This document shows positions 42,926-51,378 of a DNA stretch of 64,000 nucleotides, piece by piece. The position numbers and the translations under genes are program-made. Position 1 is the first letter of the stretch. The number at the start of each line of letters is the position of its first letter. The DNA is taken from the NCBI GenBank assembly GCA_964613795.1, contig CAZTJR010000006.1:55719-119718 (forward strand). Reading direction: 5' to 3'. The notes under the pieces were generated by a model. The model had not been told where the DNA came from. It saw nothing but the letters and a program-made list of their open reading frames with translations, and did not search any database. The stretch is from Chromatocurvus sp964613795 (GTDB lineage: Bacteria > Pseudomonadota > Gammaproteobacteria > Pseudomonadales > Halieaceae).

Positions 42926-44533
42926 ATGATCAGATCAGCCAGATACCGTACCGCACTGACAGGTTTCGCCTTGCTCTGCATTGCTCTCGCTGCCCCGCTT
43001 CGCGCACAAAGCCATGACATGGCCCGCCAGGGTCCTTACGAACGGCTGGCGATCATCAACGCCATGGTCATACCCGGACACGGGGGACCTGCCTACGGTC
43101 CGGCAGACATTCTTGTCGAGGGGAAGAAGATTGTTCAGATTATTTCCTACAATGGCGTTACCGGTCGGCCCGACGACACGACGGTCGACGCTGACAGGGT
43201 CATTGATGCAAGCGGCATGTATGTCATGCCCGGTCTTATTGATCTGCACGCACACATTCGCAGCGAGCCATTACCGTTGCAGTATGTCTACAACCTGAAG
43301 CTCGCACACGGCGTCACCACGATGGTGAACGGAGCCGGGCGCGGATGGGAGGCGGCTCTTGAACAGCAGCGACTGTCCAACGACAACAGGATCACGGCGC
43401 CGCGCATGTATCCGATCCGGGACTGGGGCCCGACGCGATCCCGTGACCCGGGACACGCGCCGCCCGCCGCGGAACTGGAGCCCTGGCACGATCCGACACG
43501 CGTTGATGAACTGATCGACGACATCATGAAGGATGCACACGTTATCCGGGTTGGGAGCCTGGCCTGGAACGCCGAACTGTTCGGCGCAGTGACAAAGGCT
43601 GTTCATGACGCCGGCGGTATTACAAGCGTGCACCTTCCGCCCTCCGATATCGCCGTCGTCAACGCGGTGAAGGCGGCGGAGCTCGGCGTTACCATGATCG
43701 AGCATCACTACGGCTTCGGCGAAGCCGCGCTTGGCGGTGGCAAGCAGGACTTTCCGGCGGATTTCAACTACCTGAACGAGGCTCATCGTTTTCGGCAAGC
43801 GGGCCAGATCTGGCAGGATGCACCCGAGGACATCCTGTTCGGGGAGGTTGTCGACCGCCTGGTCGACTCGGGTGTGACGCTGATTCCAGACATGAGCGCT
43901 TACGAGGTCAACCGGGATCTAAATCGCGCGATGGGTCTTCCCTGGCATGAACGATACACCCATAGTCAGCTGATCGACTGGTATTTCGCCAACCCTGCCT
44001 ACCATGCATCTCACCACTGGGACTGGACCTCAAAGGACGAGCAGCGCTGGGCAGAGCTGTACCGCAAGTGGGGAAAACTGGTCTACGAATTCAACAGGCG
44101 TGGCGGCCATCTGGGCTATGCGTCAGACGACCCCTACCTCTGGAACACCAGCGGCATAGGCAACATCCGTGAGCTGCAGCTTATCCATGAAACCGGCCTT
44201 AACCCGCTGGAGGTTATCCGAAGCGCGACCTATAACAGCGCCATCACGCTGCGGCGGCCGGATCTTGGCCTGGTGCAAACCGGTTTCACGGCCGACCTGC
44301 TGATTGTTGACGGCAACCCACTGCACAATCTGCGGTTTCTCTATGCCTTCGGTGCAATGGATTCGGCGGACGGAAAGATCGTTCGCAAAGGCGGCATACG
44401 CTGGACGATCAAGGACGGCGTCGTTTTCGACAATAAACGTCTGATCGACGAGGTCGTTGACATGGTCCGGGCATCAAAAGAAAACTGGCGCAATCCTGTG
44501 CCCGCGCAGTTTTCTCCGATATTTGCGGAGTGA
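42926..44533 (+). CDS. Exported amidohydrolase, paralogue 5
   Basis: 535 aa, signal peptide TGFALLCIALAAPLRA. Motifs: MPGLIDLHAHIR (HxH), SVHLPPS, TMIEHHYGFGEA (His), GYASDDPYLW (Asp). The NYLNEAHRFRQAGQIWQ and PWHERYTHSQLIDW blocks place it in the same subfamily as 10953, 25670 and 36771, nearest to 36771. Start supported by GAGGAAA. It ends the plus-strand catabolic run; after a 43-bp gap it converges on the minus-strand cytochrome gene. Function as for its paralogues: probable metal-dependent amide hydrolysis in the periplasm, substrate unknown. Confidence 0.83.
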   Translation: MIRSARYRTALTGFALLCIALAAPLRAQSHDMARQGPYERLAIINAMVIPGHGGPAYGPADILVEGKKIVQIISYNGVTGRPDDTTVDADRVIDASGMYVMPGLIDLHAHIRSEPLPLQYVYNLKLAHGVTTMVNGAGRGWEAALEQQRLSNDNRITAPRMYPIRDWGPTRSRDPGHAPPAAELEPWHDPTRVDELIDDIMKDAHVIRVGSLAWNAELFGAVTKAVHDAGGITSVHLPPSDIAVVNAVKAAELGVTMIEHHYGFGEAALGGGKQDFPADFNYLNEAHRFRQAGQIWQDAPEDILFGEVVDRLVDSGVTLIPDMSAYEVNRDLNRAMGLPWHERYTHSQLIDWYFANPAYHASHHWDWTSKDEQRWAELYRKWGKLVYEFNRRGGHLGYASDDPYLWNTSGIGNIRELQLIHETGLNPLEVIRSATYNSAITLRRPDLGLVQTGFTADLLIVDGNPLHNLRFLYAFGAMDSADGKIVRKGGIRWTIKDGVVFDNKRLIDEVVDMVRASKENWRNPVPAQFSPIFAE

Positions 44534-44576
44534 CGGCCTTGTCAGACTCGCCCTCTGATCCGTGCAGCAACAGGCG

Positions 44577-46045
44577 CTACCGCTGCGTCGCTACCTGCTC
44601 CCCGCTGACAGCCCCTGCCTCATGACCCCAGGCGCTGCGCAGATAGCTCAGCAGTGCCGCCGTCTGCTCATCGCTCAGTTTGTTGGCATAGGCCTCCATG
44701 CGTTTCCAGCCCCGCGCCTGCCACTCGGTCGACGGGGCGATTTTCGGCAGCTGGGCCCCGTATAGGGTNNNNNNNNNNNNNNNNNNNNNNNNNNNNNNNN
44801 NNNNNNNNNNNNNNNNNNNNNNNNNNNNNNNNNNNNNNNNNNNNNNNNNNNNNNNNNNNNNNNNNNNNGCGCCTGCCACTCGGTCGACGGGGCGATTTTC
44901 GGCAGCTGGGCCCCGTATAGGGTAATATTGATCAGCGAGGACGGATCCGTATCGAGAACCACCGGACTGCCGACCAGGGGCGGCCCGGTCTCTGCAGACC
45001 CCTCACCCGTGGGCAAATGACAGGTTCCGCAGTGGATATCGTACTGGATGGCGCCGGCGCGCAGGACCTCGTCACTGGCGGGCTCAGCGCTGGCCACGGC
45101 GTTGGCCGGCAATCCTTTCAGGTAAGTCGCCACGGCAGTGACGTCCTCGATCGACAGGTGCCGGGTACTGTTCACAACCACCTTGTTCATCGGGCCGAAT
45201 ACGCCTGCGCGATGGCTGAAGCCGAGCTTGAGATAGTCCGCGATATCCTCGGTGGACCACAGGGCCAGACCGCTGCTAGCAGCGGTGAGATTTGGCGCCG
45301 ACCAGGCCGACAGCTTCCCCTCGACCCGCTCCATGTAGGTGGCACCGGTCATTGCGAGATCCGCATTGGTGGCGCCGAGGAAATTGCGCGGAGTATGGCA
45401 TTCCCCACAGTGCCCCAGCGCCTGCGCCAGGTAAGCGCCGCGGTTCCATTGTGCCGACTGCGTCGGCTCCGGCTCAAAGCGGCGATCTTCCAGGAACAGG
45501 AATTTCCAGATTCCCAGCGCCCAGCGCTGGTTATAGGGGAAATCAAGATCATTCTGCGGCGGTGAGGTCTTCACCGGGGCGATCGTCCTGAGATACGCGT
45601 AAATGTCGGCAATATCCTCGTCGCTGATATTTGTAAACGAGGTATAGGGAAACACCGGATACAGATGCTCACCGTCCGGCCTCTCGCCCTGTCGCATGGC
45701 CACCGTGAACTCTTCAAGGCTCCACTGGCCGATGCCTGTGTCTGCATCGGGCGTTATATTCGTTGAATAGACCGTCCCATAGGGTGTTTCAAAAGCCAGC
45801 CCGCCGGCGAAGGGACGCCCGTTATCATTCGTGTGGCAGCTTACGCAGTTCCCTGCTTTGGTCAGGTACTCGCCTCGCTTTTGCGTCGCCGAGGCACTGG
45901 TTGTTGGGTCAGCGGCCGTTGCCTGGCCTGGCAAAGCCACCGCAATGAGCAGCGCCAACAGCATGCTGCGCAGACCTGACGTTGCGCCCGCAGGCGCGCT
46001 GGCGAGTGCTATCGACTCGCGGCGTTCAATTTGAAAGGTGATCAT
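44577..46045 (-). CDS. Triheme c-type cytochrome (alcohol/gluconate dehydrogenase cytochrome-subunit type), interrupted by assembly gap
   Basis: A signal-like segment (LLALLIAVALPGQATA) is followed by three CxxCH haem sites: CVSCH, CGECH and CGTCH, each with later Met candidates (YPVFPYTSF and AGVFGPMNKVV regions). This layout matches the triheme cytochrome subunits that pass electrons from membrane dehydrogenases to terminal oxidases. The 100-N gap breaks the frame. Removing it with one 55-bp duplicate (155 bases) leaves exactly 438 codons, giving LPKIAPSTEWQARGWKRM and a normal C-terminus. So the gene is intact and the break is artificial. It is the last gene of the minus-strand run from 53055. 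Confidence 0.85.
44769..44868. other. Assembly gap of 100 N with 55-bp duplicated edges
   Basis: The 55 bases before the gap (44714-44768) and after it (44869-44923) are identical. Merging them restores the cytochrome reading frame, which supports a scaffolding artefact. Confidence 0.97.
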
Positions 46046-46087
46046 TCCTGCTCCGTTCTGAATCCGGGAAAGGTCCCGTTTGGCCCC

Positions 46088-46429
46088 TCAGGCATCAACA
46101 CTCCACGAGTCGCAATGCCCCCCCGGATTCACCGGTTCGCCAGCAAACATCTCGCAGGTTCCACAGCCGCCGGCTTCTTGGGCTGCGTGGAAAAACTCAC
46201 AATCACTACACGTTCTGGCGGGATCCGGTGAAGTCTCGGCATAGTTGAGCGTGCGACGAATGCTCGCCTCCGCCGAGGTCATTGCACCGGGGTCGGCGCA
46301 GACCATGGCCGTGTCGCTGCCGCTGTCCTGGCCGTCGCCACAGGCGGACAGTCCAAAAAGAGCGCCACTGGCAATGGGAATCTGCAGGCCGCGCAGCAAG
46401 AGCGCGCGCCGGGACATACTGGAACTCAT
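46088..46429 (-). CDS. High-potential iron-sulfur protein (HiPIP)
   Basis: 113 aa. A twin-arginine signal (SRRALLLRGLQIPIASGALF) fits export of a folded Fe-S protein. The mature end has the HiPIP Cys pattern: CSDCEFF, then GGCGTCEMF, GEPVNPGGHCDSW, giving four cluster ligands for one [4Fe-4S]. HiPIPs carry single electrons between periplasmic partners and terminal oxidases or reaction centres. It stands between the cytochrome c gene and the exported HpcH-like gene, implying that this operon moves electrons in the periplasm. The lipobox-like SACG could alternatively be a lipidation site. Confidence 0.88.
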   Translation of the reverse strand: MSSSMSRRALLLRGLQIPIASGALFGLSACGDGQDSGSDTAMVCADPGAMTSAEASIRRTLNYAETSPDPARTCSDCEFFHAAQEAGGCGTCEMFAGEPVNPGGHCDSWSVDA

Positions 46430-46496
46430 TCTCTACCCCTGTTTGTCATGTACCCGCGAACGCAGCGTTCGCGAAAAGGTTTTAGACCCTATTCGC

Positions 46497-47345
46497 CTAT
46501 CGACCGGCTGCGGCCCTGCCCAGTCGAATGGCATCATCCGATTCCGGGCCATAGGCCAGTAGCGCCAGAAAACCCTGCTGCACGCGCCGCGCGACCGATT
46601 CCGAATCGACGGTCATGAGATCAACCAGCCCCGCACGACGGCTCACCGCCAGCACCTCCAGCGCGATCGCCTCCGCCGCTTCCCGGTCGCCATCAAGGGC
46701 GCTGGTGAGACTTCCGATGCCGCAGACCAGCGCGCTGTAGCCCGGCAGGCTCGCGATCTCCTCAAGCTCGGCGAACACATCAGGATCCTCGACGATAAGC
46801 ATTGCGATGACGTCACCGTCCGGATTGTCTGGAGACCACACATCGACGTTTTCAAAGAAGGAAATAGCGCTGCGCGCCTCCTCGGCGCTGAGCACGTGCG
46901 GAATCACCACGCCATCGGCACCGAGCGCGAGAACTTCGCTGACCCGTGCCCGCGCAGCGTCTTCGCCATCGGTCGAGATCGGCGGAATGCGCACCAGCAA
47001 TGGCATTGCGGCATCCTCCCCACCGCTGCCAAGACCCTGGGCGACGTTACGCGCGGACTCGGCATCGTAGTGCTGCTCCAGACTCAGGAAGGCGTAGTCC
47101 AGTAGCGGATTCGCAGCGAGTTCACGGCCCGTCTGAACGGTATAATGCGGCGACGCCTGAGACGCGGCATCGCCCGGCACTGGCGTCACGTACTGGCCAA
47201 ACGCCGGCTGCCCTGCTGCCCACAGCTCTATCAGGCTGCGATCGCGAATTGGCGTATCGGGGCCTGCGTCGGCGCTGTGCGCTGCACAGGCAACGGCGAT
47301 TGAGAGGCACGCAAGCACTGCGCGGAAAAACTGCCGACCGTCCAT
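46497..47345 (-). CDS. Exported HpcH/HpaI aldolase-like protein
   Basis: 282 aa with a clear signal peptide (AVLACLSIAVACAAHSADA), unusual because this family is normally cytoplasmic. The barrel is recognisable from RSLIELWAAGQPAFGQYV, YAFLSLEQHYDAES, MPLLVRIPP, LGADGVVIPHVLSAEEA and AMLIVEDPDVFAELEEIASL. The Glu metal position (IVEDP) remains, but the usual GPxDL segment reads GIGSLTSAL, so one metal Asp seems lost. It may be a binding protein or a changed catalyst rather than a true aldolase. Neighbours are exported redox proteins. Confidence 0.7.
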   Translation of the reverse strand: MDGRQFFRAVLACLSIAVACAAHSADAGPDTPIRDRSLIELWAAGQPAFGQYVTPVPGDAASQASPHYTVQTGRELAANPLLDYAFLSLEQHYDAESARNVAQGLGSGGEDAAMPLLVRIPPISTDGEDAARARVSEVLALGADGVVIPHVLSAEEARSAISFFENVDVWSPDNPDGDVIAMLIVEDPDVFAELEEIASLPGYSALVCGIGSLTSALDGDREAAEAIALEVLAVSRRAGLVDLMTVDSESVARRVQQGFLALLAYGPESDDAIRLGRAAAGR

Positions 47346-47373
47346 GGCATACTCCTGACAGGGTCAATTATTT

Positions 47374-48471
47374 TTAATTTGCCGACTGCTGGCCCGGATG
47401 CACAATATGCACCTGATGCATCACCACATCCACAGCGGCGGAAATGGCGGTGTTGGCGCCGGTATCGGGATCGGGGTAGCCATCCGCCAGCCTCGTCATT
47501 GCCCGGTACAGCGATGCCGCTGAAAGCTGGCCGTAGCTCTGGTGATGCGTTGTCCAGTTCCTGTTAAGCCGGTGGTTGTACTGCTCAACGTCGACGTAGC
47601 CGGCCAACAGGCCCTCGGCTGTCTTTGGGGTCAGCGTGAGCTGAAGCTGGAAATCGCGAAAAAGATGGAAGCCACCACCGATACCGGGGAAGGACCAGGG
47701 GAATTTGGTCCGATCCGTTGGCTGCGTGGTCAGAACGCCCTCGACAATGCTGCCCTGAACCTCCTGAATGAAGCTCTGGCCCCAGCGGGTATCCACCCGC
47801 TGCGTACCGCCTGGAACAAAGCCTTTGCCGGACGCGTCGGTCATCAGGTCATCGAGGCCGCGATAGAACGTCACCGTCACGTCCTCATCATTCGTCAGAT
47901 CGTCCACCCCGGAGAGCTCGATCATCCAGCGGTTGTAGGCATTGCCGTACATGAACAGGTTGGAAAAGTGGTAAAAGGTGCCGTCGGGGCCACGGTAAAT
48001 GGCAATGCAGCCAATAGCGCGATGCAGCTGATTATCGATGCCCTCCTCGCCCTCGGGGCTGAGAAAGTCTTCAGCGCTGGCCTTGCCATCCAGGTTCACG
48101 CCGTAAGCGGTAGTGCCCTGCGCATCGTGGAAGGGGAAGGGATCCTCATCGGCCGTTGTGCGGTGGAACCGCTGACCCTCCCGCATGAGACGCGTATCCA
48201 CCTCTGTGCGTTCAACCCCGCTGTCTTGCGGAAACAGCGCATCGTACTGCTCGCGCGGACCGATATTGAAGCCCTGGGGACATTCTTCCCGGGCACCCTC
48301 AGTCTGGTAGAGCGCCCAGTGCCGTTCCGTCAGCACGTAGCCGATACGTCCCCCGGCCGGAGCCTGGGCGCTTGCGACACTGCCCAGCGACATGAGGAGA
48401 GCGACACTGGAGATGGCCCTCAGGGACAGCAGGCGATTACGCCCGTTTTTACCGGCTTCAAACTGTAACAT
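47374..48471 (-). CDS. Unrecognised exported protein of the redox operon
   Basis: 365 aa, signal peptide (LRAISSVALLMSLGSVASA). I recognise no family. The start RIGYVLTERHWALYQTEGAREECPQG when read in pieces, the stretch AIGCIAIYRGPDGTFYHFSN, and MYGNAYNRWMIELSGVDDL are distinctive. The late HHQSYGQLSAASLYRAMTRL and the C-terminal HQVHIVHPG contain several His. There is a single CPQG and a single IGCI Cys, and no haem motif. It lies between the repeat protein and the HpcH-like gene in the same direction (28-51 bp gaps), so it should work in the same periplasmic process. Confidence 0.65.
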   Translation of the reverse strand: MLQFEAGKNGRNRLLSLRAISSVALLMSLGSVASAQAPAGGRIGYVLTERHWALYQTEGAREECPQGFNIGPREQYDALFPQDSGVERTEVDTRLMREGQRFHRTTADEDPFPFHDAQGTTAYGVNLDGKASAEDFLSPEGEEGIDNQLHRAIGCIAIYRGPDGTFYHFSNLFMYGNAYNRWMIELSGVDDLTNDEDVTVTFYRGLDDLMTDASGKGFVPGGTQRVDTRWGQSFIQEVQGSIVEGVLTTQPTDRTKFPWSFPGIGGGFHLFRDFQLQLTLTPKTAEGLLAGYVDVEQYNHRLNRNWTTHHQSYGQLSAASLYRAMTRLADGYPDPDTGANTAISAAVDVVMHQVHIVHPGQQSAN

Positions 48472-48522
48472 CGGTCTTCTCCCCAGCGTTCACGACGCTT
48501 GTCGGTACTATCGGCATGCGCA

Positions 48523-49977
48523 TCATCGGCGAAACGCGTTCTCGCCGAAATCGTCGCGCAGTACAAAAGCCTTGTAGCCGTTGCGACGCCCGGTGAACTC
48601 GCCAATGCCATCACCGTTGGTTACGCCGGCTTTACGGTCACCCGCATAGGTATAGACCGGTCGTCCGCGGTAGGCCCAGACCTGCAGGGCGTTCTCCTGA
48701 TCGGCTGCGGCACGATGTCCGGTCTCGGGATCTATCGCCATCACACGCCACAGAGCGCTCTCACTCGTTGCATCCGCCTCTGCAATGACATAGGGAAAAG
48801 TCTCGAGACAGACGTCTGGGTCGCCATTGCCGCAGATCGCCAGGCGGTACTCCTGCGGCGCATCCGGGTGATCGCAGGCCAGCTGCACCAGAGAATCATC
48901 GTTGCAGTTGTAAAGGTAGATGGTTCGCCCGCTGGCATCCGCGAGAACCTGGCCACCGAACTCTGCATCCTGCACCGTGAACACGTCCGGTGGCACAACG
49001 GCGCGCTGCGTGTAGACGTTATGCCAGCGCGGGTTGCGCCAGTCCGGTACATCGCTACCGACAACGCTACGGCTACCGGGGTCATTTTTGTGCGTGTAGA
49101 GCGGTTTGCCCCGATACGCCCACTGATGAGTTCCGGAAGCGCGCCGGATCACCGTCCACTGATCGGTGTCGGCCGCGAGCGCAGGTGCAGCGACTGGCGT
49201 CCAGTCATCCAGACAGTCGTCATAACAGTTAGACTTGCCCGGCTCATCGCCATCCCAGGTGTATACCGAGTACTCCCGGTTATCCACCAGCAGTCGGCCG
49301 GTGGTGCTGGGAATCACTGCGAACTCAGCCGGGATATCCGATGGCGGCGCCACCGGCACGCGAACAACACCGCCATCATTAGCAGACGTGATCTTGCTGC
49401 CTCCCAGCACATCCCCGGGCTGTTGATCGAGAATGGAGGTGTACAGCGGGTAACCGTCATAAGCCCATTGCCGCGAACCGTCGTCGCGCGTGACCAGTGT
49501 CCACTCAGCGATGTCTTCCGCGTCATCGGACGCGATCAGCGGAGGCCAGACCTGGGCACAGCTCAGGCGCCGGTCAGCATCGGGCAAGCGCAGACCGGCG
49601 GGGTATGGGCTCATCAGGCCGGCGGAATACATCAGTACCTCATCGGTGCAGTTTGAAGGTTCATGCTGCCTGTCACCGGTGGAGCCGTTGCGCAAAGCAC
49701 TCAACGGCCACTTGTACAGCGTTCGCCCGCGTTCATCGGCATACACCGGTCCTTCCAGAGGACTGACAATCACCTGAATACCCGGTGGCATCATCTCGTC
49801 GATATAGGCTTCCTGTGCGGTACTGCTCGCTGCTTGCCAGTACCTCGAACGATTTGCTGTGTCAGCTGCCACATCCACAGCAGCCAGGACCGGGGGCACG
49901 GCAAGGAAAAACGCAGCCGCGAAGGCGCAGATCATGCGCCTGTCGATGCCTCTCCCTGGGTGTCTGAACGCCGCCAT
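48523..49977 (-). CDS. COG4315-like secreted repeat protein
   Basis: 484 aa, signal peptide (MICAFAAAFFLAVPPVLA; the ATG at 49935 is a possible start). The body repeats the motif G-(R/K)-x-(L/V)-Y-x-(W/H/Y): RGRTLYKWPLS, YDGYPLYTSI, NREYSVYTWDGD, RGKPLYTHKND, SGRTIYLYNCND and RGRPVYTYAGD. The accompanying CYDDCLDDWTPVAAP is typical of the PF03640/COG4315 secreted repeat, whose role is unknown though it often neighbours cytochromes and redox genes. Cys pairs may form disulfides. Its start abuts the stop of the DUF1552 gene with no spacer, implying translational coupling. Confidence 0.8.
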   Translation of the reverse strand: MAAFRHPGRGIDRRMICAFAAAFFLAVPPVLAAVDVAADTANRSRYWQAASSTAQEAYIDEMMPPGIQVIVSPLEGPVYADERGRTLYKWPLSALRNGSTGDRQHEPSNCTDEVLMYSAGLMSPYPAGLRLPDADRRLSCAQVWPPLIASDDAEDIAEWTLVTRDDGSRQWAYDGYPLYTSILDQQPGDVLGGSKITSANDGGVVRVPVAPPSDIPAEFAVIPSTTGRLLVDNREYSVYTWDGDEPGKSNCYDDCLDDWTPVAAPALAADTDQWTVIRRASGTHQWAYRGKPLYTHKNDPGSRSVVGSDVPDWRNPRWHNVYTQRAVVPPDVFTVQDAEFGGQVLADASGRTIYLYNCNDDSLVQLACDHPDAPQEYRLAICGNGDPDVCLETFPYVIAEADATSESALWRVMAIDPETGHRAAADQENALQVWAYRGRPVYTYAGDRKAGVTNGDGIGEFTGRRNGYKAFVLRDDFGENAFRR

Positions 49978-51318
49978 TCAGGCAACGACCTCGTGAATAA
50001 CTTCAGACGATTCGTTGCTCAGCGTGCCCCAGGAGGACTTGTCGATGCCCAGAAGCCTGAGGGCCGTGTAGCCAACCTGGGACACCGAGCCACCCTTCAG
50101 GTCGATATGCATGCCACTCTTGCCTTTCCCGCCGGCTCTACCGGCCAGAAATACCGGCATGCCGTCAATCGCGTGCGTTCTCGCATAACCGACATCAGTC
50201 GTCCCGAGAATCAGGACATTGTCGAGCAGGGTGCCGTCACCTTCCGGTATTTTCTTGAAGGCGTCGACAAAATCCACCCAGGATTCCATGGCACGGCGCG
50301 TGAACCAGGACGCGTTCTGCTGATAGCCCGTGCCCTCATCGACGGGCTCCTCGTGGGTGCAGGTATGGTGGGGCTTGGGGTAACCCGGTTTGATGATTGA
50401 CGAGAACGCCGCCGAATAAGCCATGTTGAAGACACGGGTCTGGTCACAGGCGATCGCCATGACCATGAGCTCAGTCATCATCTGATGCCGAAGCCGCACG
50501 GCATCGGCTGACTTGTCCATCAGCGGGTTGACCGGCGCCTCGCCGGGAGGTGCACAGCTGGCAATCGGATCCGGCTTGGTCAGTCGATGCTCGAACTGCG
50601 TCTCCAGCTGACGCAAACCGGTGAAGTACTGGTCGAGACGCTCGCGATCCGCAGCGCCGAGAACCTTCATCATGGACTGCGACTGCTCCATAACCCCGGA
50701 CAATACGCTTCTGCGCGCGATAATCCGTGGATCCAGCTTGAACTCATCCGCATTCGGATCCTGAAAATCAGCACCGAATAGCAGGTTGTAGAATTGCAGC
50801 GGCGACCATTCCGGCGTGTTGGGGGTCGACGCGTTCATGTAACTGTAGGTGTCCCTGGCATCGGCGGTCGCAGTTGCCGTCAGGGAGTTGAAGCGCGTGG
50901 CGCGGCCAATCTGTTTGGCAACAGTGACATCGATCGTCTCAGTCGGCACGCTATCGATCTCTGGAGCCACGCCCGTTCTCGAAACCACCCAGCCAGTGAA
51001 ATGATTCCGGTTCGGGGAAGAGTCGGGAAAGGCCGATCCGTTCGTGAACAGATTCACGTCATCACGCACAGGGGCCCAGGAGGCGATCTCCTCGGGCAGG
51101 TCATAGCCGGGGCCCGTCTTTTTCGGGACAAAAATACCCGACGTACCGCCGAGACCAAAGCCCCAGGTGCCAAACCGCACGGGCATCGGTGCACCCGACG
51201 CGAGCGCCGTTCCATTGCCGTCGAGAAAAACTTCAAGGAAGGGAAGCGCTACTGACACGCCGACACCGTTCAGCATTCCCTTGAGAACACGGCGTCTGTT
51301 CCATTGACTCATAACCAC
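49978..51318 (-). CDS. DUF1552 protein, Tat-exported
   Basis: 446 aa. The N-terminus NRRRVLKGMLNGVGVSVALPF is a twin-arginine signal. MPVRFGTWGFGLGGTSGIFVP, NLFTNGSAFPDSSPNRNHFTGW and the later NMAYSAAFSSIIKPGYPKPHHTCTHEEP fit DUF1552, a sulfatase-fold-like family with conserved Asn/His. DNVLILGTTDVGYARTHAIDGMPVFLAGRAGG near the C-terminus resembles a metal-binding phosphatase/sulfatase strand. DUF1552 genes are nearly always paired with DUF1592-type genes, as here (60-bp gap). Function unknown. Confidence 0.88.
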   Translation of the reverse strand: MVMSQWNRRRVLKGMLNGVGVSVALPFLEVFLDGNGTALASGAPMPVRFGTWGFGLGGTSGIFVPKKTGPGYDLPEEIASWAPVRDDVNLFTNGSAFPDSSPNRNHFTGWVVSRTGVAPEIDSVPTETIDVTVAKQIGRATRFNSLTATATADARDTYSYMNASTPNTPEWSPLQFYNLLFGADFQDPNADEFKLDPRIIARRSVLSGVMEQSQSMMKVLGAADRERLDQYFTGLRQLETQFEHRLTKPDPIASCAPPGEAPVNPLMDKSADAVRLRHQMMTELMVMAIACDQTRVFNMAYSAAFSSIIKPGYPKPHHTCTHEEPVDEGTGYQQNASWFTRRAMESWVDFVDAFKKIPEGDGTLLDNVLILGTTDVGYARTHAIDGMPVFLAGRAGGKGKSGMHIDLKGGSVSQVGYTALRLLGIDKSSWGTLSNESSEVIHEVVA

Positions 51319-51378
51319 TCTCCTGAAATCCCTGATTTGCCCGATGGTCTACAGCGGGCACGCAATGCGACCCCGGCC

